NCBI GenBank assembly: GCA_004144175.1
Contig: SEFT01000004.1
Location: 186,001 to 250,000, forward strand
Length of the DNA stretch: 64,000 bases
Direction of reading: 5' to 3'
DNA from: Sphingobacteriales bacterium
Lineage (GTDB): Bacteria; Bacteroidota; Bacteroidia; Chitinophagales; Chitinophagaceae
Shown one piece after another: positions 24,584 through 34,159 of this stretch. The notes below the pieces were generated by a model. That model made no database searches and was not told the origin of the DNA. It saw nothing but the letters and a program-made list of their open reading frames with translations. How positions within the stretch are numbered: position 1 is the stretch's first letter; every line of letters begins with the position of its first letter. A program made the translations under genes and the position numbers.

Positions 24584-25705
24584 ATGCTGAACCTACTACT
24601 GCAAATAAGAGGCACCGGCCTGGCCACACGCATAGCAGGCGAGCCTATCGTGAACCTTATATGGTGCTTTGGCATCATAACGGCTACCCTGCTGCTCAAA
24701 AAGCCACTTACCAGGCTTATAGCACGGGTTAGCTCGGGCATTGCCAGCCGGTTTGCCAGCCGCGACCAGAGCGCGCAGTTCTGTACGGCGGTGCATGGCC
24801 CACTGGAGGCATTGCTGCAAACGGTACTGTTCTTTATCGCCATCAACCAGCTAACGGTATGGCTCAACTACTTCATCGTAAACCGGGCTAAGAACAAGAA
24901 CAATGTGCTGGCCATACGTTATGGCGATGCGGTAGACCATATAGCGCTGTTCTTTTTTATCCTCTACCTTACGCTGGTAGTTTCGCGCATTGTCAACTTC
25001 GTATTCGAGGTGCAGCAGGCCAAGGCGGTAGCGGAGAAGAACAAAGAGCAGCAACAGTTGCTACCACTCATCAAAGAGATCATCAAGCTCGTACTCTGGA
25101 CCATCGGCATCTTCTGGATACTTGGTTCGGTATTCCAGGTCAATATCCCGGCGCTTATTACGGGTCTCGGTATAGGTGGTGTAGCCATCGCGCTGGCAGG
25201 TAAGGAAAGCGTGGAGAACTTCTTTGCTGCGGTTACCTTGCTAGTCGATAAACCGTTCCAGACGGGAGACACCATACGCATAGGCGGGCTGGAAGGTGCG
25301 GTAGAACGCATCGGCTTCCGCAGTACCTGGATGCGCAATAGCGACGGCTCGGTGTACATCATACCCAACAAAAAGCTGGTAAACGAAAACCTGGAGAACC
25401 TTACGCAGCGTAACACCCGCAGCGTGCAACTGGTACTCAACCTGAAATACGGCATGCCGCACAGCAGCCTGCAGCAGATGATAGATGAGTTAAAGAAGAT
25501 GATCGTAGAAACAGCGCAGGTAATACAGCCGATAGATGTAAATATCGACAGCTTTGGCGAATCAGCTTTGCGACTGGCGCTTAGCTACCATTTGCCGCCC
25601 GCCGGCCCCGAAATAAAGGACGGTGCCATCAAGCAAGACATCAGCATGCGGGCTTACGATATCATGAGCCGGTACACCAGCGGCGAGGTGAAGCAAAATC
25701 ACTAA
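24584..25705 (+). CDS. mscS: MscS-family mechanosensitive channel
   Basis: A 373-residue small-conductance mechanosensitive channel that vents solutes on osmotic downshock. Several membrane helices lead to the pore helix and MscS fold (GLGIGGVAIALAGKESVENF at about 200-220), then FQTGDTIRIGGLEG, GSVYIIPNKKLVNE and a C-terminal alpha/beta domain. It follows dapD by 6 bases. The last 24 bases reappear with one mismatch about 2.8 kb downstream. Confidence 0.93.
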   Translation: MLNLLLQIRGTGLATRIAGEPIVNLIWCFGIITATLLLKKPLTRLIARVSSGIASRFASRDQSAQFCTAVHGPLEALLQTVLFFIAINQLTVWLNYFIVNRAKNKNNVLAIRYGDAVDHIALFFFILYLTLVVSRIVNFVFEVQQAKAVAEKNKEQQQLLPLIKEIIKLVLWTIGIFWILGSVFQVNIPALITGLGIGGVAIALAGKESVENFFAAVTLLVDKPFQTGDTIRIGGLEGAVERIGFRSTWMRNSDGSVYIIPNKKLVNENLENLTQRNTRSVQLVLNLKYGMPHSSLQQMIDELKKMIVETAQVIQPIDVNIDSFGESALRLALSYHLPPAGPEIKDGAIKQDISMRAYDIMSRYTSGEVKQNH

Positions 25706-25724
25706 CACATCCTAAGACATGAAC

Positions 25725-25759
25725 AAGGCCCATTATGCTACGCATGACGGGCCTTTTTT
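25725..25759 (+). terminator. Intrinsic terminator of dapD-mscS
   Basis: A stem AAGGCCC (25725-25731) with GGGCCTT (25749-25755) followed by a T run, 20 bases after the mscS stop. Confidence 0.8.
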
Positions 25760-25893
25760 ATGTCTTGACTTATCTTGTACGGCCGGACTATTATTAACCG
25801 TTCTGTATTAGCTCGTATTTTAAGCAGATATTAAAAAAGTGGATCGGGGTGAGACGCTTCGGCTAGAGGCTGTCTTTTATTTGCACCAGTTTG

Positions 25894-28215
25894 CTAATAC
25901 AGAAAAGCCGGTAGATACAAATTGAATGTCGCGCCTTCATTTTCCCTGCTTTCGGCTGTCACAAAGCCACGATGATTATCCATAACCTTCTTTACAATAG
26001 CAAGCCCAACTCCGCTACCTGCATATTCAGAATTGCCATGCAACCGGGTAAAGACATTAAATATCTTGTCTGCATACTCCTGGTCAAATCCAACTCCATT
26101 GTCTTTTACAGAGATGATATAATACTCATCCGGCGTTTGGGTATTGAATGCCGGTGGCAACTGAGATGATGGAACTCTTAAGCAAGACACTTCAATTTCG
26201 GGCCGTTCACGGTTGCGGCTATATTTTATCGCATTACCTATTACATTCTGAAACACCTGCCGCAATTGCGAGAGATCACCGAGCACCTTGTCCAACTCAT
26301 CAATATCGATTTTGAAACTAGCTTTTGATAGCTCTACTTCAAAATCAAAGTCTTTAACTACCTCCTCTACAATTGCCCTGAGGTTCACTCCACTAAAGGT
26401 CTCCGGCTTAATGCCCGACTGGGAGTATGCAAGCAGATCATCAATCAGAACGCTCATACGGTTGGTTGCACGATCAAGTCGTTGAAAATAATCCCGCTCA
26501 TTAGCATGTAATCTGTCTCCCAGATTTGCATATAGTTTTTCGGAAAAGTAACGGATCTTCCTGACCGGCTCTTTTAAATCATGAGATGCGATGGAGGCAA
26601 ACTCCTCCAAGTTCTTATTCGCTATGGTAAGCTCTTCAAGATACCGCTTTAGTTCAGCCTCACTTTTCTTCCTTTCAGTAATGTCGGCAAACATATTGAG
26701 CAGGCGATTGTCGTTCATTTTAGCTATTGACATCTCCAGCCACGATTGGTTCACCTTGTCGAAATATTCGGTCCTGAAAGTATTACCATGCTCAAGAGCT
26801 TGCAACGCCTGAATAAACAAAGGCGAATCCCTTAGCTCCGGCGAAATCGTTAAAACACTTTTGCTAAGTCTTTCCTGCGTTGGGATTCCCGTAAATGTTT
26901 CGGCAGCCTGGTTGCTCGATATCGTACTAAAATCTTCTACTACGCCTGACTCATTCCTTATTGCTTCATGCACAATAATGCCAGACGGCGAATGTTGTAA
27001 TATATGCTCCAGCAAAGACCGCTGCTCCTCTATCTGTAGCTCTGCCAGCCGTTCTGAAGTAATGTCCTTAATGGTCAATACGAGCTGGTATTTCCGCAGC
27101 TTTACAATAACATACTGATACCATTTGCCTGTTGCCGGAGAATTATAAAGGCTCTCTACATATCCTTGCTCATTTGTAAGCACATCTTCAAAAGACTTGA
27201 AAAGTGAACTATTGCGCAAATAGGGGAAGACCACTGATAGTTTCTCTCCAACAAGCTGCTCCGGCGGCATAGTAACAAATTGCCCTATCCTCTTGTTAGT
27301 AGACAGGACCCTATAATCAGATATAGACCCTTCAGGTCCGGCAATTGCTTCTAAAGCCACTATACCACTATAAGATGCATCAAGTATGCTTTTATTGAAT
27401 TCAGACTGTTCCTTTAGCGCTTGTTGCGAAAGCTTCACTTCGGTAATGTCTGTAACCATTACCATCACGCCGTCATCGAATTTTATGGAAGATACTGCTA
27501 CCCATTTACCCGACTTAGATACAAACTGCTCCCGGTTTATTGACACTCCTTCTTCTACCACCCGTACATATTCTGCAAAGACATGGTTGAGGCCCAAATG
27601 GTTCAGCAATTGCCGGAAGGTGTATGCCTCCCGCAGCCTTCCCGATATGCCGGTAAGTTCGTTGCTACGTTCATTATGCACCCTTATTACAAAGTCGGTT
27701 ATTGTGCCTTCGCTGTCGCGCACTGCCTCATACAGCACTATTCCAATAGGAGCATTGTCAACCAACGAAGTAAGCGACCTTTCGGTTTTTTCATGGCGCT
27801 CTTGTGTATCACGCAATTTCCTTTGGTCTCTCGTTATTACCAGAACGCCACCTTTATACTTCTTTCTTATCGCATCTACCCATGCCTCAGCCCTTCTTGA
27901 GTAGTACTGCGTTTCGGATGTTACGCCTGTCAAATAAACCTCTTTAGTGAGGAGGAATATCTCAGCCGCCACTTCCGGGATTGGCATTCCATCCCGCAAT
28001 ATATATTGCCCAAGCGCATCCTTGACAGGGACCGGCGTGAATTTTTGACAGGATTGATTCATATAGCCAATGCGGAAGTCCGACAACTCATCTCCTTCAA
28101 ACGCGGGCGTCAACCATATAATAGCGTCCGGCAATTCGTCATACAAATCATCAAAAAATCCACTTTCTTCTGTCTTGGCAGGCATTACAAGATCTTTTGG
28201 CTCTGAGATATCCAT
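25894..28215 (-). CDS. Multi-PAS soluble sensor histidine kinase
   Basis: A 773-residue kinase with no membrane helix. About four PAS modules follow each other (roughly 20-135, 150-255, 270-385 and 400-505), each ending with a TDIT/TSE-type junction. HisKA carries IASHDLKEPVRKIRYFSEKL at about residue 540, and the ATPase domain has NVIGNAIKYS, SVKDNGVGFD and GSGVGLAIVKKVMDNH, complete for activity. No response regulator is adjacent, so it is an orphan in this window. Ligands of the PAS domains are unknown. Confidence 0.9.
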   Translation of the reverse strand: MDISEPKDLVMPAKTEESGFFDDLYDELPDAIIWLTPAFEGDELSDFRIGYMNQSCQKFTPVPVKDALGQYILRDGMPIPEVAAEIFLLTKEVYLTGVTSETQYYSRRAEAWVDAIRKKYKGGVLVITRDQRKLRDTQERHEKTERSLTSLVDNAPIGIVLYEAVRDSEGTITDFVIRVHNERSNELTGISGRLREAYTFRQLLNHLGLNHVFAEYVRVVEEGVSINREQFVSKSGKWVAVSSIKFDDGVMVMVTDITEVKLSQQALKEQSEFNKSILDASYSGIVALEAIAGPEGSISDYRVLSTNKRIGQFVTMPPEQLVGEKLSVVFPYLRNSSLFKSFEDVLTNEQGYVESLYNSPATGKWYQYVIVKLRKYQLVLTIKDITSERLAELQIEEQRSLLEHILQHSPSGIIVHEAIRNESGVVEDFSTISSNQAAETFTGIPTQERLSKSVLTISPELRDSPLFIQALQALEHGNTFRTEYFDKVNQSWLEMSIAKMNDNRLLNMFADITERKKSEAELKRYLEELTIANKNLEEFASIASHDLKEPVRKIRYFSEKLYANLGDRLHANERDYFQRLDRATNRMSVLIDDLLAYSQSGIKPETFSGVNLRAIVEEVVKDFDFEVELSKASFKIDIDELDKVLGDLSQLRQVFQNVIGNAIKYSRNRERPEIEVSCLRVPSSQLPPAFNTQTPDEYYIISVKDNGVGFDQEYADKIFNVFTRLHGNSEYAGSGVGLAIVKKVMDNHRGFVTAESRENEGATFNLYLPAFLY

Positions 28216-28636
28216 ATTCTATTGCTATTCTAGACGACATGGCATCCAACCTTCTGTTGAAGAAAGTCTGGCACAAACTGCCGATTGATCTGAAATATAA
28301 CTAATTACAGCAAAAATTATGCCTTCGATTCACTAAATACAGCTATAGTTTGCATGTTACTAAGGATGCGCTGAAGCTGACACCATGCTACACCTGCTTT
28401 CACACCTTTTTGGAACATCCCACAGAGCATGCCGAATTATAGTTATAAGCCATGCTCCGAACGGCATTCAAACAAAACATTTGAAACAACAAAGCCTGCA
28501 ACATCATAAGCCTGAATACAAGTGGCGTGGTGAAGCAAAATCACTAAGCCTGTTTCAATACATAAACTAATTCGACAGGGTTATGCTCCTGGTATCATAC
28601 ATGGCATGTTATTGCTGGCCAGTCAAGACGATACCT
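28216..28636. other. Intergenic stretch with repeat fragment and duplicated mscS tail
   Basis: About 420 bases without a convincing gene. It holds a GGAACATC fragment of the local intergenic repeat family near 28405-28425 and a 24-base copy of the end of mscS at 28524-28547. Frames here are short and of poor composition. Confidence 0.55.
28524..28547 (+). repeat. Duplicated 3' end of mscS
   Basis: Twenty-three of 24 bases match 25682-25705, the last seven codons and stop of mscS, giving G-V-V-K-Q-N-H-stop against G-E-V-K-Q-N-H-stop. Upstream bases are weakly alike. It looks like a decayed remnant of a second copy or a recombination scar. Confidence 0.6.
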
Positions 28637-29884
28637 ATGGACAAGTACATTCTATTACTTACATTGATCGGGGCAGCTGTCTTCTGTATGGCCTGGATGC
28701 CTACGCTGACAAGGAAGATCGGCATTTCATATTCGGTCATATATGTGATGGCCGGTGCCGTCCTATACATTCTTTTACCCGACATGCTTCCTTCACCCCT
28801 GCCGCAGCATAATGAGACGATTACGCTCCGGCTTTCAGAAATGGTTGTCATTATATCCCTGATGGGAACAGGCATTAAGATTGACCGCCCCTTTACTTTA
28901 AAAAACTGGAGGACTCCACTCAGGCTGATATCTATAGCGATGATCCTTTGTATAGGAGCTGCAACTTCCATCGGGTATACTTACCTGGGATTGGATATTG
29001 GCGCAGCCATATTGCTCGGGGCTGTCTTGGCGCCCACCGATCCCGTACTGGCTTCTGACGTGCAGGTAGGGCCGCCTAACGAAAAGGTAAAATCAGAGTC
29101 GAAATTTGCCCTTACTGCCGAGGCTGGCTTAAATGATGGAATGGCATTCCCCTTTACCTGGCTTGCTATAACGCTGACCGCAATGCGTGCGGGAAGCGAA
29201 GATAGTTTGCTGCACTGGTTGGGCTATGACCTGCTTTACCGGATTATCGCCGGTATAATCCTGGGGTATTTATCCGGTAGAGCGGTAGGTTTCCTGATAT
29301 TCAGCCTTGCGAAAAAATATAAGTTCCTCCATACGCGCGATGGTTTCCTGGCTATTGCGCTCACGCTCCTTGTGTACGGCATTACGGAACTGCTTCATGG
29401 CTACGGTTTTATTGCTGTTTTTGTTAGTGGCCTTACACTGCGTCACTACGAAAAAGGACATGATTACCATGATGAACTGCATTCCTTTACAGATCAGATC
29501 GAAAGACTATTGGTAGCTATCCTCTTGATACTATTAGGCGGGGCATTGGTAAGCGGCATACTGTCAGCCCTCTCCTGGAAGATGGTACTTTTCACGGCCA
29601 TTTTTTTGCTGGTGATAAGGCCTGTAGCTGCATATTTAAGCATGTACCGGTTAAAAATACACTACAAGGAGAAACTTGCTATCAGTTTCCTGGGCATCCG
29701 CGGACTGGGTTCTGTTTTCTACCTGGCTTTCGCGTTCCACGAGATTCAGTTTCCGCACGAGCGCCAGTTGTGGTCTATGGTCTCTTTCACAATCCTTTGC
29801 TCCATCGTCCTTCATGGATTTACCGCAAGCCCTATCATGAAGCGGCTGAAAAAGGATCTGCCGGAAGAACGTATTCCGGACTGA
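28637..29884 (+). CDS. CPA1-type sodium/proton antiporter
   Basis: A 415-residue cation:proton antiporter with about twelve membrane helices. The core Asp motif is visible in GAVLAPTDPVLASDVQVGPP at about 120-140, and LTAEAGLNDGMAFPFTWLA follows, both typical of the CPA1/NhaP group. It moves Na+ or K+ against protons for pH and ion balance. The ATG at 28637 is chosen because earlier in-frame starts add a non-helical Cys/Trp-rich leader. It converges on the K+ channel gene, hinting at a shared ion-homeostasis theme. Confidence 0.9.
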   Translation: MDKYILLLTLIGAAVFCMAWMPTLTRKIGISYSVIYVMAGAVLYILLPDMLPSPLPQHNETITLRLSEMVVIISLMGTGIKIDRPFTLKNWRTPLRLISIAMILCIGAATSIGYTYLGLDIGAAILLGAVLAPTDPVLASDVQVGPPNEKVKSESKFALTAEAGLNDGMAFPFTWLAITLTAMRAGSEDSLLHWLGYDLLYRIIAGIILGYLSGRAVGFLIFSLAKKYKFLHTRDGFLAIALTLLVYGITELLHGYGFIAVFVSGLTLRHYEKGHDYHDELHSFTDQIERLLVAILLILLGGALVSGILSALSWKMVLFTAIFLLVIRPVAAYLSMYRLKIHYKEKLAISFLGIRGLGSVFYLAFAFHEIQFPHERQLWSMVSFTILCSIVLHGFTASPIMKRLKKDLPEERIPD

Positions 29885-29922
29885 GCACAAGCATTACTGC
29901 TGCGCGGTCTTACCGCCGTTCT

Positions 29923-30759
29923 TTATGTATGATCCGCGTGTTCGTCCTTGACGGCAACAGGCGCGCCACATTTATTGCAATAGATGCTGCCATACGGCAG
30001 ATTAGCCTGGCAGGCGGCGCACTTTTGCTTTGCATTGTCCGTAGCACGGGCAATCTCTACCGACACTATGCCGGTAGGTACAGCAATGATGCCGTAACCG
30101 ATAATCATAAGAAGGCTTGCTAACAACTGACCGAGCGGTGTCTGTGGCGATATATCGCCATACCCTACTGTAGTAATCGTCACTATCGCCCAGTATATCG
30201 ATATGGGAATATTGGTAAACCCGCCGGCCGCTCCTTCAATCAGGTACATCAGCGTACCCACGATAGTTACCAATGTGATAACAGCCGTCAGGAAAACAGT
30301 GATCTTATAGCTGCTGGCTTTCAGCGCATTTATCAGCACATTCCCTTCGTTTAAAAACCGGCTCAGTTTCAGTATACGGAATATCCTGAGTAGCCGGAAC
30401 GCCCGTATCACTACAATGTAGTGCGCACCTGCATACACTAAACTAATGTAGGTTGGCAAAAACGCGATCAGGTCAATGAGGCCGTAGAAACTGAGCATAT
30501 ATTTTGCCGGCCTGGGGCTGGCATATACGCGCATAAAGTATTCGATCGTGAAACAGATGGTGAATATCCATTCCGCTATCCGGATATAAAAAAAGTAACG
30601 GGCTTTTATACTGGCCACACTTTCCAGGAAAACCGAAAGTATGCTCAGCACGATCAGCACCAGCAAACAGACGTCAAACAATCTGCCGGCTTTCGTGTCT
30701 GCGTGAAAGATAGTTCTGTATAACCTGCTCCTGAAACTAGTGTTTACCTGCATGTCCAT
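29923..30759 (-). CDS. Voltage-gated potassium channel with C-terminal zinc ribbon
   Basis: A 278-residue six-helix Kv-type channel. The voltage sensor S4 shows regularly spaced Arg (IRAFRLLRIFRILKLSRF, about 140-157), and the pore carries TTVGYGD, the K+ selectivity filter, at about 213-219. The C-terminus adds a cytoplasmic zinc ribbon (CAACQANLPYGSIYCNKCGAPV) in place of the usual coiled coil or cNMP domain. The extra ribbon may link gating to metal or redox state; this is inference. Confidence 0.9.
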   Translation of the reverse strand: MDMQVNTSFRSRLYRTIFHADTKAGRLFDVCLLVLIVLSILSVFLESVASIKARYFFYIRIAEWIFTICFTIEYFMRVYASPRPAKYMLSFYGLIDLIAFLPTYISLVYAGAHYIVVIRAFRLLRIFRILKLSRFLNEGNVLINALKASSYKITVFLTAVITLVTIVGTLMYLIEGAAGGFTNIPISIYWAIVTITTVGYGDISPQTPLGQLLASLLMIIGYGIIAVPTGIVSVEIARATDNAKQKCAACQANLPYGSIYCNKCGAPVAVKDEHADHT

Positions 30760-31183
30760 TTGATCGCTGAAAATAACGAATAAGCAATATATTACGAACC
30801 TTCAGCTGTTCAAGATGTTCCGCTGGGCACCGTATTGCGTATACCCTTCGGAACATCCGGAACAACGTGGGGAGCATTGATAAGAATCAAAAAATCATTA
30901 AGGGTCGATATACAAACTACAATGCGTATTACTTTCACCCTTCGGTAATCTCAGATGCTTACAGATATTACCGCTTCAACTCTTCTATTGTAATGAGATA
31001 TAGCATAATAATACGTTGATGGCTCGATAATTGAATATTATAAACAGATATTATCATTCCGGCTATTCTAGCATACTATTTTAGCACAGCCATTATTGTC
31101 TGATCGTTTAGCGCCCGACCTCTCTCTGATAGCAGTTTGCCTGATACGCATATTTCCGGACCATTTTCAATGAAAACATTTCT
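30760..31183. other. Intergenic stretch with hairpin repeat
   Basis: About 424 bases without a gene. It contains an inverted repeat described separately at 30814-30857. No other feature was found. Confidence 0.6.
30814..30870. repeat. Intergenic palindromic repeat, copy 1
   Basis: GATGTTCCG (30814-30822) and CGGAACATC (30849-30857) form an inverted repeat, with GGG and CCC pairing further in, followed by CGGAACAACG. Related copies occur near 33812, 33948 and 33985. Confidence 0.6.
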
Positions 31184-31954
31184 ATGCAGACACCTGCTAT
31201 ACTGACAAAACAATTTGTTGCTACCGGCGACCAGATGATCTTCATGAGCTCATTCTTTCGCAATATTTTTCGTCCAGGCTTCGAATGGAACGAATTTCTG
31301 CGTCAATGCTTCATTATCGGTTACAAGTCGTTTTCTCTTGTAGGTATCACAGGGTTTATACTTGGCTTTGTACTTACACTGCAATCGGAACCAACAATGA
31401 AAGCGTTTGGCGCAGAAAGCTTTGTACCCAGCATGGTGGCTATATCCGTGATACGTGAGATCGGGCCTGTCATTATTGCGCTTATTTGTGCAGGAAAGGT
31501 CGCTTCAAGCATTGGAGCAGAATTAGGAAGCATGAAGGTCAGCGAGCAGATTGACGCAATGGAAGTTTCAGGCGCCAATCCGGTACAATATCTAGTCGTT
31601 ACACGCATACTCGCCTGTGTTATGATGGTACCGCTACTTACATTAATGGCTGACGCGCTGGCTTTATTTGGCGGCTTTGCCGCATCTAACATCAGCAATA
31701 GGATAACAGCTACCTTATACTTTAGCAAAGCCTTTTCAGCACTCACATTTACCGATCTGGTTCCTGCTGTGCTCAAGACAATATTCTTTGGGTTTGCTAT
31801 AGGATTTGTCGGCTGCTATAAAGGCTATAATTCAGATAGAGGTACGGAAAGCGTAGGTATTGCTGCAAATTCTGCGGTTGTAGCTGCGTCACTATGGATC
31901 ATTATGCTTGATGCAATAGCCGTTCAGTTAACCTCTGTGTTTGCGTACAATTAA
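31184..31954 (+). CDS. mlaE: MlaE-family lipid ABC transporter permease
   Basis: A 256-residue permease with about five membrane helices and the MlaE signatures FSLVGITGFILGFVLTLQSE and REIGPVIIALICAGKVASSI, then GAELGSMKVSEQIDAMEVSG. It forms the inner-membrane channel of an Mla-type phospholipid transport system that keeps outer-membrane asymmetry. The ATPase and MCE genes follow immediately. No mlaB or mlaC is present, as is usual in Bacteroidota. Confidence 0.93.
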   Translation: MQTPAILTKQFVATGDQMIFMSSFFRNIFRPGFEWNEFLRQCFIIGYKSFSLVGITGFILGFVLTLQSEPTMKAFGAESFVPSMVAISVIREIGPVIIALICAGKVASSIGAELGSMKVSEQIDAMEVSGANPVQYLVVTRILACVMMVPLLTLMADALALFGGFAASNISNRITATLYFSKAFSALTFTDLVPAVLKTIFFGFAIGFVGCYKGYNSDRGTESVGIAANSAVVAASLWIIMLDAIAVQLTSVFAYN

Positions 31955-31958
31955 TTTT

Positions 31959-32747
31959 ATGATGAGAGAGATAATCGACCCTGATAAACCGCATCATGGC
32001 GAAACGATAAATCAAGCAAAAGAAGCTGTCGTTTCTATACGCAATCTAAAAAAGTCCTTCGGCAGCAAAAACGTACTATCTGATGTAAGCATGGACCTCT
32101 ATAAAGGTGAAAACCTTGTGGTACTCGGCAAATCCGGCTCGGGTAAGTCAGTATCTATAAAATGCATGGTGGGATTACTAACACAGGACTCGGGTAGCCT
32201 AAAAATATTTGGTAGCGAAGTAAAAGATTTATCAGAGCAGGCTTTAAAAGCATTGCGTATCAGAGTTGGCTTTTTGTTTCAGAGCGCTGCATTGTATGAC
32301 TCCATGACGGTATACCAAAACCTGGAGTTCCCGTTAACAAGGGTGATAAAATTGAACGACAAAAAAGAAATACGAGCACGAATAGAGGAAGTGTTGGATG
32401 GCGTTGGCTTGCTTGACGCAATAGATAAAATGCCTTCTGACCTTTCAGGTGGTATGCGGAAGCGGGTTGGTCTGGCACGTACGCTGATCCTGAAACCCGA
32501 TATCATGTTGTATGACGAGCCTACTACAGGCCTCGACCCAATTACATCGCGCGAGATAAGTGAGCTAATGTTGCAAATGCAACAGAGGTACCAAATATCA
32601 TCCATCATCATTACCCACGACATGGCTTGCGCCAAAATTACATCCGACCGTTTGCTCGTATTGAGCGAAGGTTCTTTTATAGCAGAGGGCAATTACGAAC
32701 AATTGGAAAATGGACCTAATGAATTAGTTCGCTCCTTTTTTAAATAA
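31959..32747 (+). CDS. mlaF: MlaF-family ABC ATPase
   Basis: A 262-residue ATPase that powers the Mla complex. Walker A is GKSGSGKS, the signature is LSGGMRKRVGLART, and Walker B is IMLYDEPTTGLDP. The ATG at 31959, 4 bases after the permease stop, is preferred; a TTG at 31941 would overlap the permease end. The MCE gene follows 6 bases later. Confidence 0.93.
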   Translation: MMREIIDPDKPHHGETINQAKEAVVSIRNLKKSFGSKNVLSDVSMDLYKGENLVVLGKSGSGKSVSIKCMVGLLTQDSGSLKIFGSEVKDLSEQALKALRIRVGFLFQSAALYDSMTVYQNLEFPLTRVIKLNDKKEIRARIEEVLDGVGLLDAIDKMPSDLSGGMRKRVGLARTLILKPDIMLYDEPTTGLDPITSREISELMLQMQQRYQISSIIITHDMACAKITSDRLLVLSEGSFIAEGNYEQLENGPNELVRSFFK

Positions 32748-32753
32748 GTCATT

Positions 32754-33704
32754 ATGAAAACAAACGCATCGCAAAAAGTAAAACTAGGCATATTCACGGT
32801 GGTAGGCATACTACTATTCGTTGTGGGAATCTTCATTATTGGCAGTAAGAAAAATATGTTTGGAGATACTTTTCTTATATACGGAACCTTCAAAAATGTA
32901 GGCGGTTTGGCTATCGGGAATAATATCAGGTATGCTGGTATCACTGTTGGTACAGTAGAGGACATACGTATTGTTTCCGATACAGTGATACGCGTAGACA
33001 TGCTAATGCAAGAACAGGTAAGGCCATTTTTGAAAGCTGACGCACTCGCCTCCATAGGTTCTGACGGACTGATGGGAGACAAGCTAATAACAATAGCACC
33101 AGGCTCTGCCAACATGGTACAGCTGCTTTCTGGTGGCTCACGCATCCGTACAGTCAATCCATTAGATTTCGATAAGGTATTAGGTCAGTTCACAAGCGTA
33201 GCAACTAATGCTGAAATCATTACCCAAGAGCTGGCCGGCATGGCCGTCCAGATAAGAGAAGGCGACGGAACTATAAGCAAACTGCTTTACACCGATGATC
33301 TATCACGCAGCCTGGAAGGCACCGCGAGCAATGCTGAAAAGATCACAGGATCATTAGCAGGTATTGCAGCTCAGATAAGGTCGGGCAAAGGTTCTATTGG
33401 CAACCTGGTTTATACTGATACGTTATCGAATGTGCTAGCAACTGCCGGAGCTACAGCTAATTCAGCCATGCTCACCATACAGCAAGGAGCAAACGGCTTC
33501 AGCGAAAATATGAAAGCCTTGCAAGGAAACTATTTCTTACGTGGCTACTTTAAGAAAAAGGCCAGGGCGGAAAAGGAGATAGAACTGAATGCGGGTTCGA
33601 CCACAACGACAGAGAGTATCGATACCGAAATGGACGAAGAAGAGCTACGAAATATAATAGCTGAAGCGCAGAAAGCATTGGATGCTAAAAAGAAAACTAA
33701 TTAA
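32754..33704 (+). CDS. mlaD: MCE-domain (MlaD-like) lipid transport protein
   Basis: A 316-residue protein with one N-terminal membrane helix (about residues 9-31, VKLGIFTVVGILLFVVGIFI) and an MCE domain (FKNVGGLAIGNNIRYAGITV at about 45-65) that forms a ring for carrying lipids across the periplasm. The C-terminal part is helical with two similar segments around residues 165 and 205 (EGDGTISKLLYTDDLSRSLE and SGKGSIGNLVYTDTLSNVLA), a family-type internal repeat. It completes the mlaEFD operon. Confidence 0.9.
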   Translation: MKTNASQKVKLGIFTVVGILLFVVGIFIIGSKKNMFGDTFLIYGTFKNVGGLAIGNNIRYAGITVGTVEDIRIVSDTVIRVDMLMQEQVRPFLKADALASIGSDGLMGDKLITIAPGSANMVQLLSGGSRIRTVNPLDFDKVLGQFTSVATNAEIITQELAGMAVQIREGDGTISKLLYTDDLSRSLEGTASNAEKITGSLAGIAAQIRSGKGSIGNLVYTDTLSNVLATAGATANSAMLTIQQGANGFSENMKALQGNYFLRGYFKKKARAEKEIELNAGSTTTTESIDTEMDEEELRNIIAEAQKALDAKKKTN

Positions 33705-33811
33705 ACTACCGTATAGGTAAATATAAGATCAAATACTAGGGAAATTGTTATAAGCAACCTTAATATTACTACTACTGAGAGCCAGCTAAAAGAACTGCTA
33801 GTACCCTCGTT

Positions 33812-33841
33812 GTTCGAGATGTTCCGCAGGGCATCTCGAAC
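33812..33841. repeat. Intergenic palindromic repeat, copy 2
   Basis: A perfect 10-bp inverted repeat, GTTCGAGATG (33812-33821) with CATCTCGAAC (33832-33841), around TTCCGCAGGG. It shares GATGTTCCGC with copy 1 at 30814. Confidence 0.7.
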
Positions 33842-33947
33842 TTAAGATAAGAAGCCGTTCTCTGAAGGGTATTCAGCTAAGAACTTCTTCTCTCGGGTAA
33901 AGCAGCAGTGAAGTCCATCCAGAGAATGGCTGTATATCCTGTATTCC

Positions 33948-34001
33948 GGATGCCCTTTGGAACACCCGGAACAACATAAATGTTCTTCGGAACATCGGGT
34001 A
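33948..34001. repeat. Intergenic repeat, copies 3 and 4
   Basis: CCCTTTGGAACACCCGGAAC (about 33953-33972) nearly repeats CCCTTCGGAACATCCGGAAC near 30844. A further TTCGGAACATCGGGT follows at about 33986-34000. Both lie in the same intergenic stretch. Confidence 0.55.
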
Positions 34002-34159
34002 AGCAAAGCGTCGCACAAGTGAAGTGCATATTGAAGATGCCTTCCCTCGTTATTCTTCTCTCCCGGTAGTATCAAACGCAACTGTAAAAACTAAAACTTA
34101 ATAACTATTATCTAAAAAATACAAGCTTAAAAGTTATATTTATAGACAAACACGCACCA

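Larger units (their letters stand above)
33705..34159. other. Intergenic stretch rich in repeat fragments
   Basis: About 455 bases without a gene. At least three GGAACA(T/C)C or GATGTTCCG repeat copies are present, and stretches such as CGGGTAA...AGTGAAGT(C/G)CA recur. No protein-like frame is convincing. Confidence 0.6.

Noticed and set aside
28385-28570. 61-codon frame in the gap before the antiporter
   Set aside because: Poor composition, spans a repeat fragment and the mscS tail copy, and has no ribosome-binding context.
33842-34081. 79-codon minus-strand frame in the repeat-rich gap
   Set aside because: It is made largely of the intergenic repeat copies and has Cys-rich, non-protein-like composition.
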